A stretch of DNA of 64,000 bases, taken from NCBI RefSeq assembly GCF_937129435.1, contig NZ_CAKZNF010000091.1, positions 1-64,000 on the forward strand. Direction: 5' to 3'. Below are positions 45,367 through 53,093 of the stretch, in pieces (position 1 is the stretch's first letter; the number at the start of each line of letters is the position of its first letter). The translations under genes were made by a program, and so were the position numbers. This stretch comes from an uncultured Parasphingopyxis sp. Its GTDB lineage: Bacteria > Pseudomonadota > Alphaproteobacteria > Sphingomonadales > Sphingomonadaceae. The notes below the pieces were generated by a model that was not told the DNA's origin, searched no databases, and worked only from the letters and a program-made list of their open reading frames with translations.

Positions 45367-45402
45367 GGCCCGGCCCGGCAGCAATGCCCGGCCGGGCTTT
45401 TT
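45367..45402 (+). terminator. Rho-independent terminator after carD
   Basis: Strong G/C stem (ggcccggcccggca with tgcccggccgggc, one mismatch) and a 4-base loop, followed by tttttc. Clear end of the helicase-S4-fdxA-carD region. Confidence 0.88.
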
Positions 45403-45460
45403 CTTTGCGCTGCGTGTGAGCACGCCCTAGCCTGCGGAAAAAGCAACGAGAGAATGTGTG

Positions 45461-46438
45461 ATGGCGATCAAAGACCAGGTGCCGGTGGATTCGGGCTTCC
45501 CGGCGAAAACCGACGGTGCGAACATCATAGCGGATATCGATCTTGCCGGAAAGACGGCAATCGTGACCGGCGGCTATAGCGGGATCGGGCTCGAAACGGT
45601 CCGCGCGCTCGCGGCCAAAGGCGTCCAAGTCATCATTCCCGCGCGCAACATTCCCAAGGCGAAGGAAGCGCTCGCCGATGTCGAGGGCGACGTCCGGATC
45701 GAGGAAATGGACCTGGCGGACATTCCGTCCGTCCGTGCCTTTGGCGATAAGATGCTGGAAGAGCTGGAGAGCCTCGACCTCCTCATCAACAATGCCGGCG
45801 TTATGGCTTGCCCCGAAGAACATATCGGCGCGGGCTGGGAGTTGCAGTTCGGCACCAATCATTTGGGGCATTTCGAGCTGACGCGGAAGCTGATGCCGTT
45901 GCTCGAAAAGACGCCCGGCTGCCGCGTCATCGCGCTCTCGTCCACAGGCCACAAGCTTTCCGGAATCCGTTGGGACGATCCGAATTTCGAAATGGAACCC
46001 TATGAGAAGTGGCAAGCCTATGGGCAGGCGAAATCGGCCAATGCGCTGTTTGCCAATGCGCTATCGCGGCGGCTGAAGGACAGCGGCGGGCTCGCCTTCG
46101 CTGTTCATCCCGGCGGCATCTTCACCCCGCTGCAGCGCCATCTGCCGCAGGAGGAAATGATCGCGCTCGGCTGGCTCGACGAGAATGGCGAGTTGTCCGA
46201 AATGGCGAAGGCCGGGTTCAAGACCCCCGAACAGGGCTGCTCGACGACGCTCTGGGCCGCGATCAGCCCAAAGCTCGAAGGCAAGCCGGGCGTCTATTGC
46301 GAGGATTGCGACATCGCCGAACCCACCGATCCCGAGGGCCCCATGGCCCGCTACCGCGGCGCTGACCCGCATATCTGCGAAGATGAGGCGGCGGAGCGGC
46401 TCTGGGCGATGAGCGAGGAGATGATAGGCGAGGCCTAG
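45461..46438 (+). CDS. SDR-family oxidoreductase (retinol dehydrogenase-like)
   Basis: 325 residues. N-terminal VTGGYSGIGLET cofactor motif, NNAGVMACP, SSTGH near the catalytic serine and the active-site YGQAKSA. The size and C-terminal region resemble retinol-dehydrogenase-like SDRs. Start ATG 45461 or GTG 45458 three bases upstream; a GAGAG stretch serves either. Its stop codon shares the CTAG palindrome with the convergent LysE gene. Confidence 0.87.
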   Translation: MAIKDQVPVDSGFPAKTDGANIIADIDLAGKTAIVTGGYSGIGLETVRALAAKGVQVIIPARNIPKAKEALADVEGDVRIEEMDLADIPSVRAFGDKMLEELESLDLLINNAGVMACPEEHIGAGWELQFGTNHLGHFELTRKLMPLLEKTPGCRVIALSSTGHKLSGIRWDDPNFEMEPYEKWQAYGQAKSANALFANALSRRLKDSGGLAFAVHPGGIFTPLQRHLPQEEMIALGWLDENGELSEMAKAGFKTPEQGCSTTLWAAISPKLEGKPGVYCEDCDIAEPTDPEGPMARYRGADPHICEDEAAERLWAMSEEMIGEA

Positions 46439-47052
46439 GCCAGCCGCGTCGAGTACAGAAACCACGCCGCCACCGCGACGAGCAGTGTGGCAAAGATTCG
46501 GCGCGCCGTGCGCTGGCGAGCTTCCTCGGTCAGCCAGGGGCGGAGGGTTCCGGCGAGGGCGACGATGGTCAGGTGGATGGCTGTCGCGAGTGCGACATAG
46601 GCGCCCGTCAGGATCGCGGTCTGCGCCGCGACCGCCTGCTCGGGGTCGACGAAGCCTGGCAGGATCGCGATGTAGAACAAGCCTGCCTTCGGGTTGAGCA
46701 GGTTGACGACAAGCCCGCGCCGGAAGTGATCGGCAGCCGCGTGCGTTGGCGCGGTCCGGCCCGGCGAAACTTCACCGGTGCCCTGCCACGCCTCATAGGC
46801 GAGCCACAGGAGATAGAGCGCTCCGGCCCATCGCAGGACGGCGAAGGTGAGGGGGGAAGCTGCGATCAGCGCGGCAAGGCCCAGCGCCGCTCCGATACCG
46901 ATCAGCGCCAGCCCGAGCGCTACGCCCGCCGTAGCGGCCAGTCCCGCCCGCCGTCCCTCAACGGCCGAAATCAGCGCCAGATAGGCCATATTCGGTCCCG
47001 GCGTCAGTTCGATCACGAGCGCAGTCAGGAGGAAGGCGGGCAGGGCGTCCAT
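46435..47052 (-). CDS. LysE/RhtB-family amino-acid exporter
   Basis: 205-residue inner-membrane protein with about six helices. Start MDALPAFLLTALVIELTPGPNMAYLALISAVEGRRAG has the LysE signature (TPGPN). Exports amino acids or derivatives. Stop TAG at 46435 shares the four bases CTAG with the stop of the convergent SDR, so the two genes overlap by exactly that palindrome. Thirty-seven bases after the start of its frame lies the stop of etfA, which runs in the same direction, so it may be last in the sucC-etfBA-LysE set. Confidence 0.88.
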   Translation of the reverse strand: MDALPAFLLTALVIELTPGPNMAYLALISAVEGRRAGLAATAGVALGLALIGIGAALGLAALIAASPLTFAVLRWAGALYLLWLAYEAWQGTGEVSPGRTAPTHAAADHFRRGLVVNLLNPKAGLFYIAILPGFVDPEQAVAAQTAILTGAYVALATAIHLTIVALAGTLRPWLTEEARQRTARRIFATLLVAVAAWFLYSTRLA

Positions 47053-47089
47053 CGGGACGCCCTGCCACGCGATAGGATTTGAGAAAAGC

Positions 47090-48019
47090 TTACAGCTTCT
47101 CCGTCAGCTCCGGCACCGCCTTGAACAGATCCGCGACCAGGCCGTAATCGGCGACCTGGAAGATGGGTGCGTCTTCGTCCTTGTTGATGGCGACGATGGT
47201 CTTGGAGTCCTTCATGCCGGCAAGGTGTTGGATCGCGCCGGAGATGCCGATGGCGATGTAGAGTTCGGGGGCGACGATCTTGCCGGTCTGGCCGACCTGA
47301 TAGTCGTTGGGGACATAGCCCGCATCGACCGCGGCGCGCGAGGCGCCGATGCCGGCGCCGAGCTTGTCGGCGAGCGGGGTGATGACCTCCTCGAACTTCT
47401 CGCCCGATCCCAGCGCGCGGCCGCCCGAGACGATGATCTTGGCGCTGGTGAGCTCGGGCCGGTCGCTCTCGGCGATCTCTTCGGAGACGAAGCTCGAAAG
47501 CCCGGCGTCGGTCGGGCCGGAGACGGCCTCGACGATGCCCGATCCGCCTTCGGTCGCGGCCTTTTCGAAGGCCGTGCCGCGCACGGTGATGACGAGCTTC
47601 GCGTCCGCGCTCTCGACCGTCGCGATCGCGTTGCCGGCATAGATCGGCCGCGTGAAGGTCTTGTCGCCCTCGACCGAGAGGATGTCGGAAATCTGCATTA
47701 CATCGAGCAGCGCGGCGACGCGCGGCGCGACGTTCTTGCCGGTCGTCGTGGCGGGCGCGACGAAGGCGTCATGATCGCCCATCAGTTCGGCGACCAGCGG
47801 CGCGATGTTCTCGGCCAAGTGATGGCCATAGGCAGCATCGTCGGCGACATGGACCTTGCCCACGCCGGCGATCTTGGCGGCCGCATCGGCGACGCCGCCG
47901 CAATTTTCACCCGCGACGAGCAGATGGACTTCGCCGAGCTTCCCGGCCGCGGTGACGGCGGCGAGCGTTGCATCGGCGACATGGTTATTGTCGTGTTCGA
48001 CCCAGACGAGCGTTTTCAT
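47090..48019 (-). CDS. etfA: Electron transfer flavoprotein alpha subunit
   Basis: 309 residues. The C-terminal FAD domain is intact ([21 protein letters not shown], then [20 protein letters not shown]). With EtfB it carries electrons from acyl-CoA dehydrogenases to ETF-ubiquinone oxidoreductase. The start is ATG 48019. Separated from etfB by a palindromic repeat at 48043-48116; both probably share the promoter at 48906. Confidence 0.96.
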   Translation of the reverse strand: MKTLVWVEHDNNHVADATLAAVTAAGKLGEVHLLVAGENCGGVADAAAKIAGVGKVHVADDAAYGHHLAENIAPLVAELMGDHDAFVAPATTTGKNVAPRVAALLDVMQISDILSVEGDKTFTRPIYAGNAIATVESADAKLVITVRGTAFEKAATEGGSGIVEAVSGPTDAGLSSFVSEEIAESDRPELTSAKIIVSGGRALGSGEKFEEVITPLADKLGAGIGASRAAVDAGYVPNDYQVGQTGKIVAPELYIAIGISGAIQHLAGMKDSKTIVAINKDEDAPIFQVADYGLVADLFKAVPELTEKL

Positions 48020-48042
48020 TCTATTCGCTCCTTTTCCTCTAT

Positions 48043-48116
48043 CCGTTGGCCCTGAGCTTGTCGAAGGGCTGATTTCTTCAAAAAGTGCAGGGCTTCGACA
48101 GGCTCAGCCCAAACGG
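48043..48116. repeat. Palindromic repeat with CTTCGACAGGCTCAG arms, between etfB and etfA
   Basis: Arms of 28 bases (48043-48070 and 48089-48116; about five mismatches) around an 18-base loop. The arm core ccctgagcttgtcgaaggg belongs to a repeat type found in several bacterial groups. It lies inside the etf operon, where the hairpin could affect subunit expression or mRNA stability. Confidence 0.8.
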
Positions 48117-48126
48117 GGTAGGGTGC

Positions 48127-48873
48127 CTATGCGACCCCCATATCCTTCAGCTTCGCCACAAGCGCGTCGACATCTTCGAGGATCTCCCCGGCTTCGCGCT
48201 TGGGCGGTTCGCCGACATTGGTGGTGGTCAGGCGCGGCGTGGTGTCGACGCCGTAATCGCCAGGCGTTTTCGTATCGAGCGGCTTCGACTTCGCCTTCAT
48301 GATGTTCGGCAGCGAGGCATAGCGCGGCTCGTTCAAGCGAAGATCGGTGGTGACGACGGCGGGAAGGTTCAGCTTCACCGTCTGCAGGCCGCCGTCAATC
48401 TCGCGCTTCACGGTGATGGCCTCGCCCTCGACCTCGACCGTGTTGGCGAAGGTGCCCTGGCCCCAGCCGAGCAGCGCGGCGAGCATCTGCCCGGTCTGGT
48501 TGCTGTCGTCGTCGATCGCCTGCTTGCCGGTGATGACGAGCCTGGGGCTTTCCTCATCGACAATGGCCTTGAGGATCTTGGCGACGGCGAGCGGTTCGAC
48601 CTCGTCATCGGTCTCGACCAGGATCGCGCGGTCGGCGCCCATCGCCAGCGCGGTGCGCAGCGTTTCGGTCGCCTTGGCCGGGCCGATCGACACGGCGACG
48701 ATTTCCTCGGCCTTGCCGGCTTCCTTGAGGCGGATCGCCTCCTCAACGGAGATTTCGTCGAACGGGTTCATGCTCATCTTGACGTTGGCCAGATCCACGC
48801 CCGACCCGTCCGCCTTGACGCGCGGCTTCACATTGTAATCGATCACCCGCTTCACGGGCACCAGAATTTTCAT
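48127..48873 (-). CDS. etfB: Electron transfer flavoprotein beta subunit
   Basis: 248 residues. Start [20 protein letters not shown] and the AMP-binding region [16 protein letters not shown] are typical. Works with EtfA; AMP is its structural cofactor. ATG at 48873 follows GGAGG. The ACGT-core palindrome at 48906-48921 lies 33 bases upstream. Central to the window because at least four acyl-CoA dehydrogenases encoded here feed this carrier. Confidence 0.96.
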   Translation of the reverse strand: MKILVPVKRVIDYNVKPRVKADGSGVDLANVKMSMNPFDEISVEEAIRLKEAGKAEEIVAVSIGPAKATETLRTALAMGADRAILVETDDEVEPLAVAKILKAIVDEESPRLVITGKQAIDDDSNQTGQMLAALLGWGQGTFANTVEVEGEAITVKREIDGGLQTVKLNLPAVVTTDLRLNEPRYASLPNIMKAKSKPLDTKTPGDYGVDTTPRLTTTNVGEPPKREAGEILEDVDALVAKLKDMGVA

Positions 48874-48905
48874 CGTTTCAGTCCTCCAGGGCTCTTCCGG
48901 CCCGC

Positions 48906-48921
48906 TTTACGTTCACGTAAA
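48906..48921. promoter_or_regulatory. LiuR-like operator before etfBA
   Basis: TTTACGTTCACGTAAA is a 16-base palindrome, perfect except for the two central bases, and continues ACGTCA, giving three ACGT cores at 48909, 48915 and 48921. In alpha- and gammaproteobacteria sites of this form are described for LiuR (MerR family), which controls branched-chain and acyl-CoA genes including etfBA; I name it from memory of the motif. Similar cores lie at 3218 and 20725. Confidence 0.65.
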
Positions 48922-48962
48922 CGTCACTAGCATGTTGCGCTGCAATATGTCCAGCGCGGCGA

Positions 48963-50156
48963 CTATTTCTTCACCTCGGCGACGATCTTGCGCGCCGCAT
49001 CGCCCAGATCGTCGGCGCTGACGATCTTGAGGCCCGAATTGTTCAGGATCTCCTTGCCCTTTTCGACATTCGTGCCTTCCAGTCTAACGACCAGCGGCAC
49101 GTCGAGATCCACTTCCTTCGCCGCGGCGACGATGCCCTCGGCGATGATGTCGCATTTCATGATCCCGCCGAAGATGTTGACGAGGATGCCCTCGACCGCC
49201 GGATCGGACAGGATGATCTTGAACGCGGCGGTCACCTTTTCCTTCGAAGCGCCGCCGCCGACGTCGAGGAAATTGGCGGGGAAGGCCCCGTTCAGCTTGA
49301 TGATGTCCATCGTCGCCATGGCAAGGCCGGCGCCGTTGACCATGCAGCCGATATTGCCGTCGAGCTTGATATAGGCGAGGTCATGCTTCGATGCCTCGAG
49401 CTCCATCGGGTCCTCTTCGCTCTCGTCGCGCAGTTCGGCATATTCCGGGTGCCGGAAATCGGCATTGGAATCGAAGCTCATCTTGGTGTCGAGAACGAGC
49501 AACTCGCCGCCATCGGTTTCGACCAGCGGATTGATCTCCAGCATCGAACAGTCGAGTTTGGTGAACGCCTCGTAGAGATTGGCGGTGAGCTTGACGCAGG
49601 CATCGGCGAGATCGCCTTCGAGTTTCAGCGCTTCGGCCGCCTTGCGCCCGTCCGCTTCCGTGAAGCCCGCGAGCGGATCGATCGTGATCGTTGCGATCTT
49701 TTCGGGGGTCTCGTGCGCGACCGCCTCGATGTCCATGCCGCCTTCGGTCGAAACGACCATCGCGACGCGTCCCGACGCGCGGTCGACGAGCAGCGCGAGA
49801 TAATATTCCTCTTTGATGTCGACGCCGTCGGTGACGTAGAGGCGGTTCACCTCCTTGCCGGCTTCGCCCGTCTGCACGGTGACGAGCGTGTTGTGCAGCA
49901 TCTCCTCGGCGTCGGTACGGACATCGTCGATCGACTTGGCGAGCCGCACGCCGCCCTTGGCATCCGGCCCCAGCTCCTTGAACTTGCCCTTGCCGCGCCC
50001 GCCGGCATGGATCTGCGCCTTCACGACGTAGAGCGGGCCGGGCAGCTGTTCGGCCGCCGCCACCGCGTCTTCGACCGTGGTCGCCGCAATCCCCTTGGGG
50101 ACGCCGACGCCGAATTTTCCGAGCAGTTCCTTGGCCTGATATTCGTGAATGTTCAT
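48963..50156 (-). CDS. sucC: Succinate-CoA ligase beta subunit
   Basis: 397 residues, the usual size. Start [22 protein letters not shown], the ATP-grasp residues with [32 protein letters not shown] near the catalytic region and [10 protein letters not shown] at the CoA/phosphate side. TCA cycle enzyme, cytoplasmic, needs SucD. Unusually, sucD does not follow: the downstream neighbour is etfB. Start ATG 50156. The arrangement sucC-etfB-etfA is plausible as one unit because of the same strand and short gap (89 bases), though the LiuR-like site in between suggests etf has its own promoter. Confidence 0.96.
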   Translation of the reverse strand: MNIHEYQAKELLGKFGVGVPKGIAATTVEDAVAAAEQLPGPLYVVKAQIHAGGRGKGKFKELGPDAKGGVRLAKSIDDVRTDAEEMLHNTLVTVQTGEAGKEVNRLYVTDGVDIKEEYYLALLVDRASGRVAMVVSTEGGMDIEAVAHETPEKIATITIDPLAGFTEADGRKAAEALKLEGDLADACVKLTANLYEAFTKLDCSMLEINPLVETDGGELLVLDTKMSFDSNADFRHPEYAELRDESEEDPMELEASKHDLAYIKLDGNIGCMVNGAGLAMATMDIIKLNGAFPANFLDVGGGASKEKVTAAFKIILSDPAVEGILVNIFGGIMKCDIIAEGIVAAAKEVDLDVPLVVRLEGTNVEKGKEILNNSGLKIVSADDLGDAARKIVAEVKK

Positions 50157-50251
50157 GGCGCGGGCGCGCTCCTTCGATTGGGTCCGTGAGTCGGGTGGAT
50201 TCGGCTAGCGGCTAAAGCATAGTCGGGCGGGCGTGAAAAGGGTGGGTTGGC

Positions 50252-50896
50252 TTAGATATCCGCTTGCGCGGATGTGGTTGCGGGTTCGCCGAACTGCCCG
50301 TTGGAGCTGGAATGGATAGCGGCCATGATCTCTTCTCGGGAGGCCTCGAACGTACCGAAATCCATTTCGAAATCCGCGCCTCCCAAAAATCGATTCGCCC
50401 GGGCCCAGCCCTTCGATCCAAACCTTGATCCGAACACGTTCTTTTCCACAAAGTCGTCGGGACATACGAAATCGACACACAAATTGGTGCCCATATACAT
50501 CCCTCGATGATAGTATTTTTTCGCGCGAATGGTCGATATCTCGGACCATCCTATAACCCGTTTTCCATAGGGAAGCAGCCACATGCCGTCGTCGCTGACG
50601 GACATGTATCCGCCAGAGGTCACATATAGCATCATTAGATGTACGACGAAAAAGTACAGTGTCACCAGATGTACGACGAAAAAGTACAGTGTCACCAATG
50701 AGACCGCGATTGGAAAAGCGAACTCCAGCCACGACCAGAAATTTGGTTCGATGTACGGCCATAGGCGATATGCCCAGTAGCCCATTCCAATGCAGACGCC
50801 GGCTGAACCGAGGGCACGCAGAACATGCGAGGACTCGGATATGTGGAAAACTCGTCCCGGCCGAGCGTGCAAGTACATGTTGATGAAGTCCGGCAC
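50252..50896 (-). CDS. Hypothetical membrane protein with internal repeat
   Basis: 214 residues. Two hydrophobic stretches: residues 27-44 and a long one about 55-92 made of IAVSLVTLYFFVVHLVTLYFFVVH, with a 10-residue unit duplicated in tandem (see the repeat at 50637). The C-terminal half is soluble, with a PH-like pattern (SVSDDGMWLLPYGKRVIGWSEI). GTG 50896 and ATG 50878 are both possible starts, with no good SD at either. The gene is poorer in G+C than its neighbours, which hints at recent acquisition. I recognise no family. Confidence 0.6.
   Translation of the reverse strand: MPDFINMYLHARPGRVFHISESSHVLRALGSAGVCIGMGYWAYRLWPYIEPNFWSWLEFAFPIAVSLVTLYFFVVHLVTLYFFVVHLMMLYVTSGGYMSVSDDGMWLLPYGKRVIGWSEISTIRAKKYYHRGMYMGTNLCVDFVCPDDFVEKNVFGSRFGSKGWARANRFLGGADFEMDFGTFEASREEIMAAIHSSSNGQFGEPATTSAQADI
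50637..50696. repeat. Exact 30-bp tandem duplication inside a coding region
   Basis: Two adjacent identical copies (50637-50666 and 50667-50696) of a 30-base unit encode LVTLYFFVVH twice within the hydrophobic segment. Because 30 is divisible by three the reading frame is kept, so the membrane segment is lengthened by ten residues. Confidence 0.95.
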
Positions 50897-50966
50897 GAAA
50901 TGGTGAATGTCAAATCGCGTGTTGCGCCCCTCGCATCACGCACGGCGCTTCGCTATATCACTCCCT

Positions 50967-51485
50967 ATGCACTGGGCGCTCGGCCTCCTCCTTTTCTTCG
51001 CAACCGTCCTCTTCATGGAGGGCGTGGCCTATGTCGCGCATCGCTGGGTGATGCACGGGCCGGGCTGGTTTCTGCACAAGAGCCATCACGAACCGCGTAT
51101 AGGCAATTGGGAACTCAACGATTTCTATGCGCTGATCTTCGCGGTACCGTCCTTCGTCATGCTGCTGGGCGGCGTGCAGCTCGGCTGGTGGCCGGGCTTC
51201 ACCTGGATCGGCGCGGGGATCGCGGCCTATGGCGCCATCTATTTCGGCTTTCACGACGTGATCGTGCACAAGCGGCTCAACCATCGTTACCTGCCGAAAT
51301 CGGCCTATATGAAACGCATCATCCAGGCGCACCGGCTGCACCATGTCGTCGAGACAAAGCACGGCACGGTGAGCTTCGGCTTCCTCTGGGCACCGAAGCC
51401 CGAGGAGTTGAAGGCGGAATTGAAGCGCAGGGAACGCGCCGGTGTGCGCGCGCCGCGTGGGGAGAGGGCGACGGCGGAGCGGTGA
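50967..51485 (+). CDS. crtZ: Beta-carotene hydroxylase
   Basis: 172 residues with four membrane segments and the histidine boxes of non-haem diiron hydroxylases: HRWVMH, HKSHH, HDVIVHKR plus NHR, and HRLHH. Hydroxylates C3 of both beta-rings to give zeaxanthin. I start at ATG 50967 (MHWALGLLLFF); the frame is open to 50907 but the extension is not conserved-looking. No good SD. Divergent from the hypothetical gene; the crt genes on the minus strand follow after the macro-domain gene. Confidence 0.93.
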   Translation: MHWALGLLLFFATVLFMEGVAYVAHRWVMHGPGWFLHKSHHEPRIGNWELNDFYALIFAVPSFVMLLGGVQLGWWPGFTWIGAGIAAYGAIYFGFHDVIVHKRLNHRYLPKSAYMKRIIQAHRLHHVVETKHGTVSFGFLWAPKPEELKAELKRRERAGVRAPRGERATAER

Positions 51486-51528
51486 ATACACCGCCTGATT
51501 TTCTGAGATGGCTTGCCGATCGCAGGGA

Positions 51529-52038
51529 TCAGGTCAGTTCCGTGCGATACTGCTCCAGCATCGTCTCGCCGAAACAGGCGAAGGTGACCTGCCCGATCGC
51601 GCGGTTGCTTCGGAGGAAATCGCGCACTTCGCGCACCGCAATAGCCACGGCCTGTTCGACCGGATAGCCGTAGACGCCGCAGCTGATCGCCGGGAAGGCG
51701 ATGCTGGCGATATCGTGATCGGCCGCCAGCGACAGACTGTTGCGATAGCAGGCGGCGAGCAGTTCGGGTTCGCTCGCATTGCCGCCTGTCCAGACCGGCC
51801 CGACCGTGTGGATGACGTAATCGGCCGGGAGATCGAAACCCGGCGTAATGACGGCTTCGCCGGTAGGGCAGCCGCCGATTTTTTTGCAGGCGGCGAGCAA
51901 TTTCGGCCCGGCGGCGCGGTGGATCGCGCCGTCGGCGCCGCCACCTCCGCGCAGGCCTTCATTCGCCGCATTGACGATGGCGTCGACGTCGAGCGTCGTG
52001 ATGTCGGCCTTGCGGGCCACGATCCGGTCATCGGTCAT
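51529..52038 (-). CDS. Macro-domain protein (ADP-ribose deacetylase type)
   Basis: 169 residues forming one macro domain: VNAANEGLRGGGGADGAIHRAAG is the ADP-ribose-binding loop, followed by GEAVITPGFDLPADYVIHTVGP and PAISCGVYGYP. Such enzymes remove O-acetyl from ADP-ribose or ADP-ribose from proteins. Start ATG 52038 overlaps the crtB stop by 11 bases, so it is translated with the carotenoid genes. Why it is in this operon is unknown. Confidence 0.9.
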   Translation of the reverse strand: MTDDRIVARKADITTLDVDAIVNAANEGLRGGGGADGAIHRAAGPKLLAACKKIGGCPTGEAVITPGFDLPADYVIHTVGPVWTGGNASEPELLAACYRNSLSLAADHDIASIAFPAISCGVYGYPVEQAVAIAVREVRDFLRSNRAIGQVTFACFGETMLEQYRTELT

Positions 52039-52963
52039 GCCGGCTCCATAGCACATCGCTGCGCGGCTCGTCCCGGAAGAGGCGCTTGCGGCCACGCGCC
52101 TGATAGAAGGCGCGGATCAGCCAGCGCATCTTTTCGGTGCGTGTCGTGACCTGGCGACTGTCGAGCGCTTCCTCGCCCGCCTCGCGCACCTTGCGCGCGA
52201 TCGCGCCGTAGATGCCCGCAGCGGCCAGCACCGCCCATGCGGAGCGGAAGGGGAGGGCGGGCGTGCCGCGCCGTGCGCTCGCTTCATAGAGCTGCGCCAT
52301 ATCGGCGAGCCGGCCCGCCATGGCAGCAAGGGCAGGGCGATTGGACTGTTGTTCGAGCGCCGTCGGATCGACGTTCGCATCGGCCAGCCAGCGTCGCGGC
52401 AGATAGCAGCGGCCGTTGAACGCGTCTTCCCCGATGTCGCGCGCGATATTCGAAAGCTGAAAGGCGAGGCCGAGGTCGCAGGCGCGGTTCATCGTTCGCT
52501 TGTCCGCAGGATCGACGCCCATGACATGCGCCATCATGATCCCGACGACACCGGCGACATGATAGCAATAGCGCAGCAAATCGGTTTCGGTTTCGGGCAC
52601 CCAGCCCTCGGCATCGAGCGCGAAACCGGCGATATGGTCCTCGATATAGCGATGCGGAATCGCGCATTCGGCGGCGACGATGCCGAGCGCGTCGAAACAG
52701 GGGTCGCCAGCCGGTTCGCCGGCGAGCGCGCGTGCGGTGCGGGCGCGGATTTCCTCCAGCCGCGCCATCGGATCGGCGACGGCCTGCATGTCGTGCCCCA
52801 GTTCCTGCCCATCGGCGAGATCGTCGCAGCGGCGGCACCAGGCGTAGAGCAGCCACACCCGCTCGCGCGTTTTCCTGTCGAACAGTTTCGACGCCATCGC
52901 AAAGCTGTACGATCCGCGCGCGATCGTCTCGCGGGCGTGTTCGACGAGTTCGGCGCGCTTCAC
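52028..52963 (-). CDS. crtB: Phytoene synthase
   Basis: 311 residues; condenses two geranylgeranyl diphosphates to phytoene. Substrate-binding acidic motifs are YAWCRRCDDLADG and NIARDIGEDAFNGRCYLP. Start ATG 52963, directly beside a palindromic repeat. Third gene of crtY-crtI-crtB. Overlaps the macro-domain gene at its stop. Confidence 0.95.
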   Translation of the reverse strand: MKRAELVEHARETIARGSYSFAMASKLFDRKTRERVWLLYAWCRRCDDLADGQELGHDMQAVADPMARLEEIRARTARALAGEPAGDPCFDALGIVAAECAIPHRYIEDHIAGFALDAEGWVPETETDLLRYCYHVAGVVGIMMAHVMGVDPADKRTMNRACDLGLAFQLSNIARDIGEDAFNGRCYLPRRWLADANVDPTALEQQSNRPALAAMAGRLADMAQLYEASARRGTPALPFRSAWAVLAAAGIYGAIARKVREAGEEALDSRQVTTRTEKMRWLIRAFYQARGRKRLFRDEPRSDVLWSRHDR

Positions 52964-52966
52964 TCA

Positions 52967-53065
52967 CCCCTCCCCTTCAGGGGAGGGGCCGGGGGTGGGG
53001 GCTGTCCGTTGAGCGCGGTGCTTGTGGAACGCCCCCACCCCAACCCCTCCCCTGAAGGGGAGGGG
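52967..53065. repeat. Palindromic G/C-rich repeat between crtI and crtB
   Basis: Two 22-base self-complementary blocks (52967-52988 and 53044-53065, cccctcccc..ggggagggg type) that are also inverted repeats of each other, with inner arms ggggtgggggc and gcccccacccc. The T-run at 53067-53072 is on the plus strand, so it does not form a terminator for the crt transcript. It may tune the crtI:crtB ratio. Confidence 0.8.
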
Positions 53066-53093
53066 ATTTTTCGTTGTCACGGGCCGATCTAAG

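Noticed and set aside
50205..50762. 185-residue alternative frame overlapping the hypothetical membrane protein
   Set aside because: It crosses the same tandem repeat but gives a charge-rich sequence with no membrane or domain pattern; the 214-residue frame is better.
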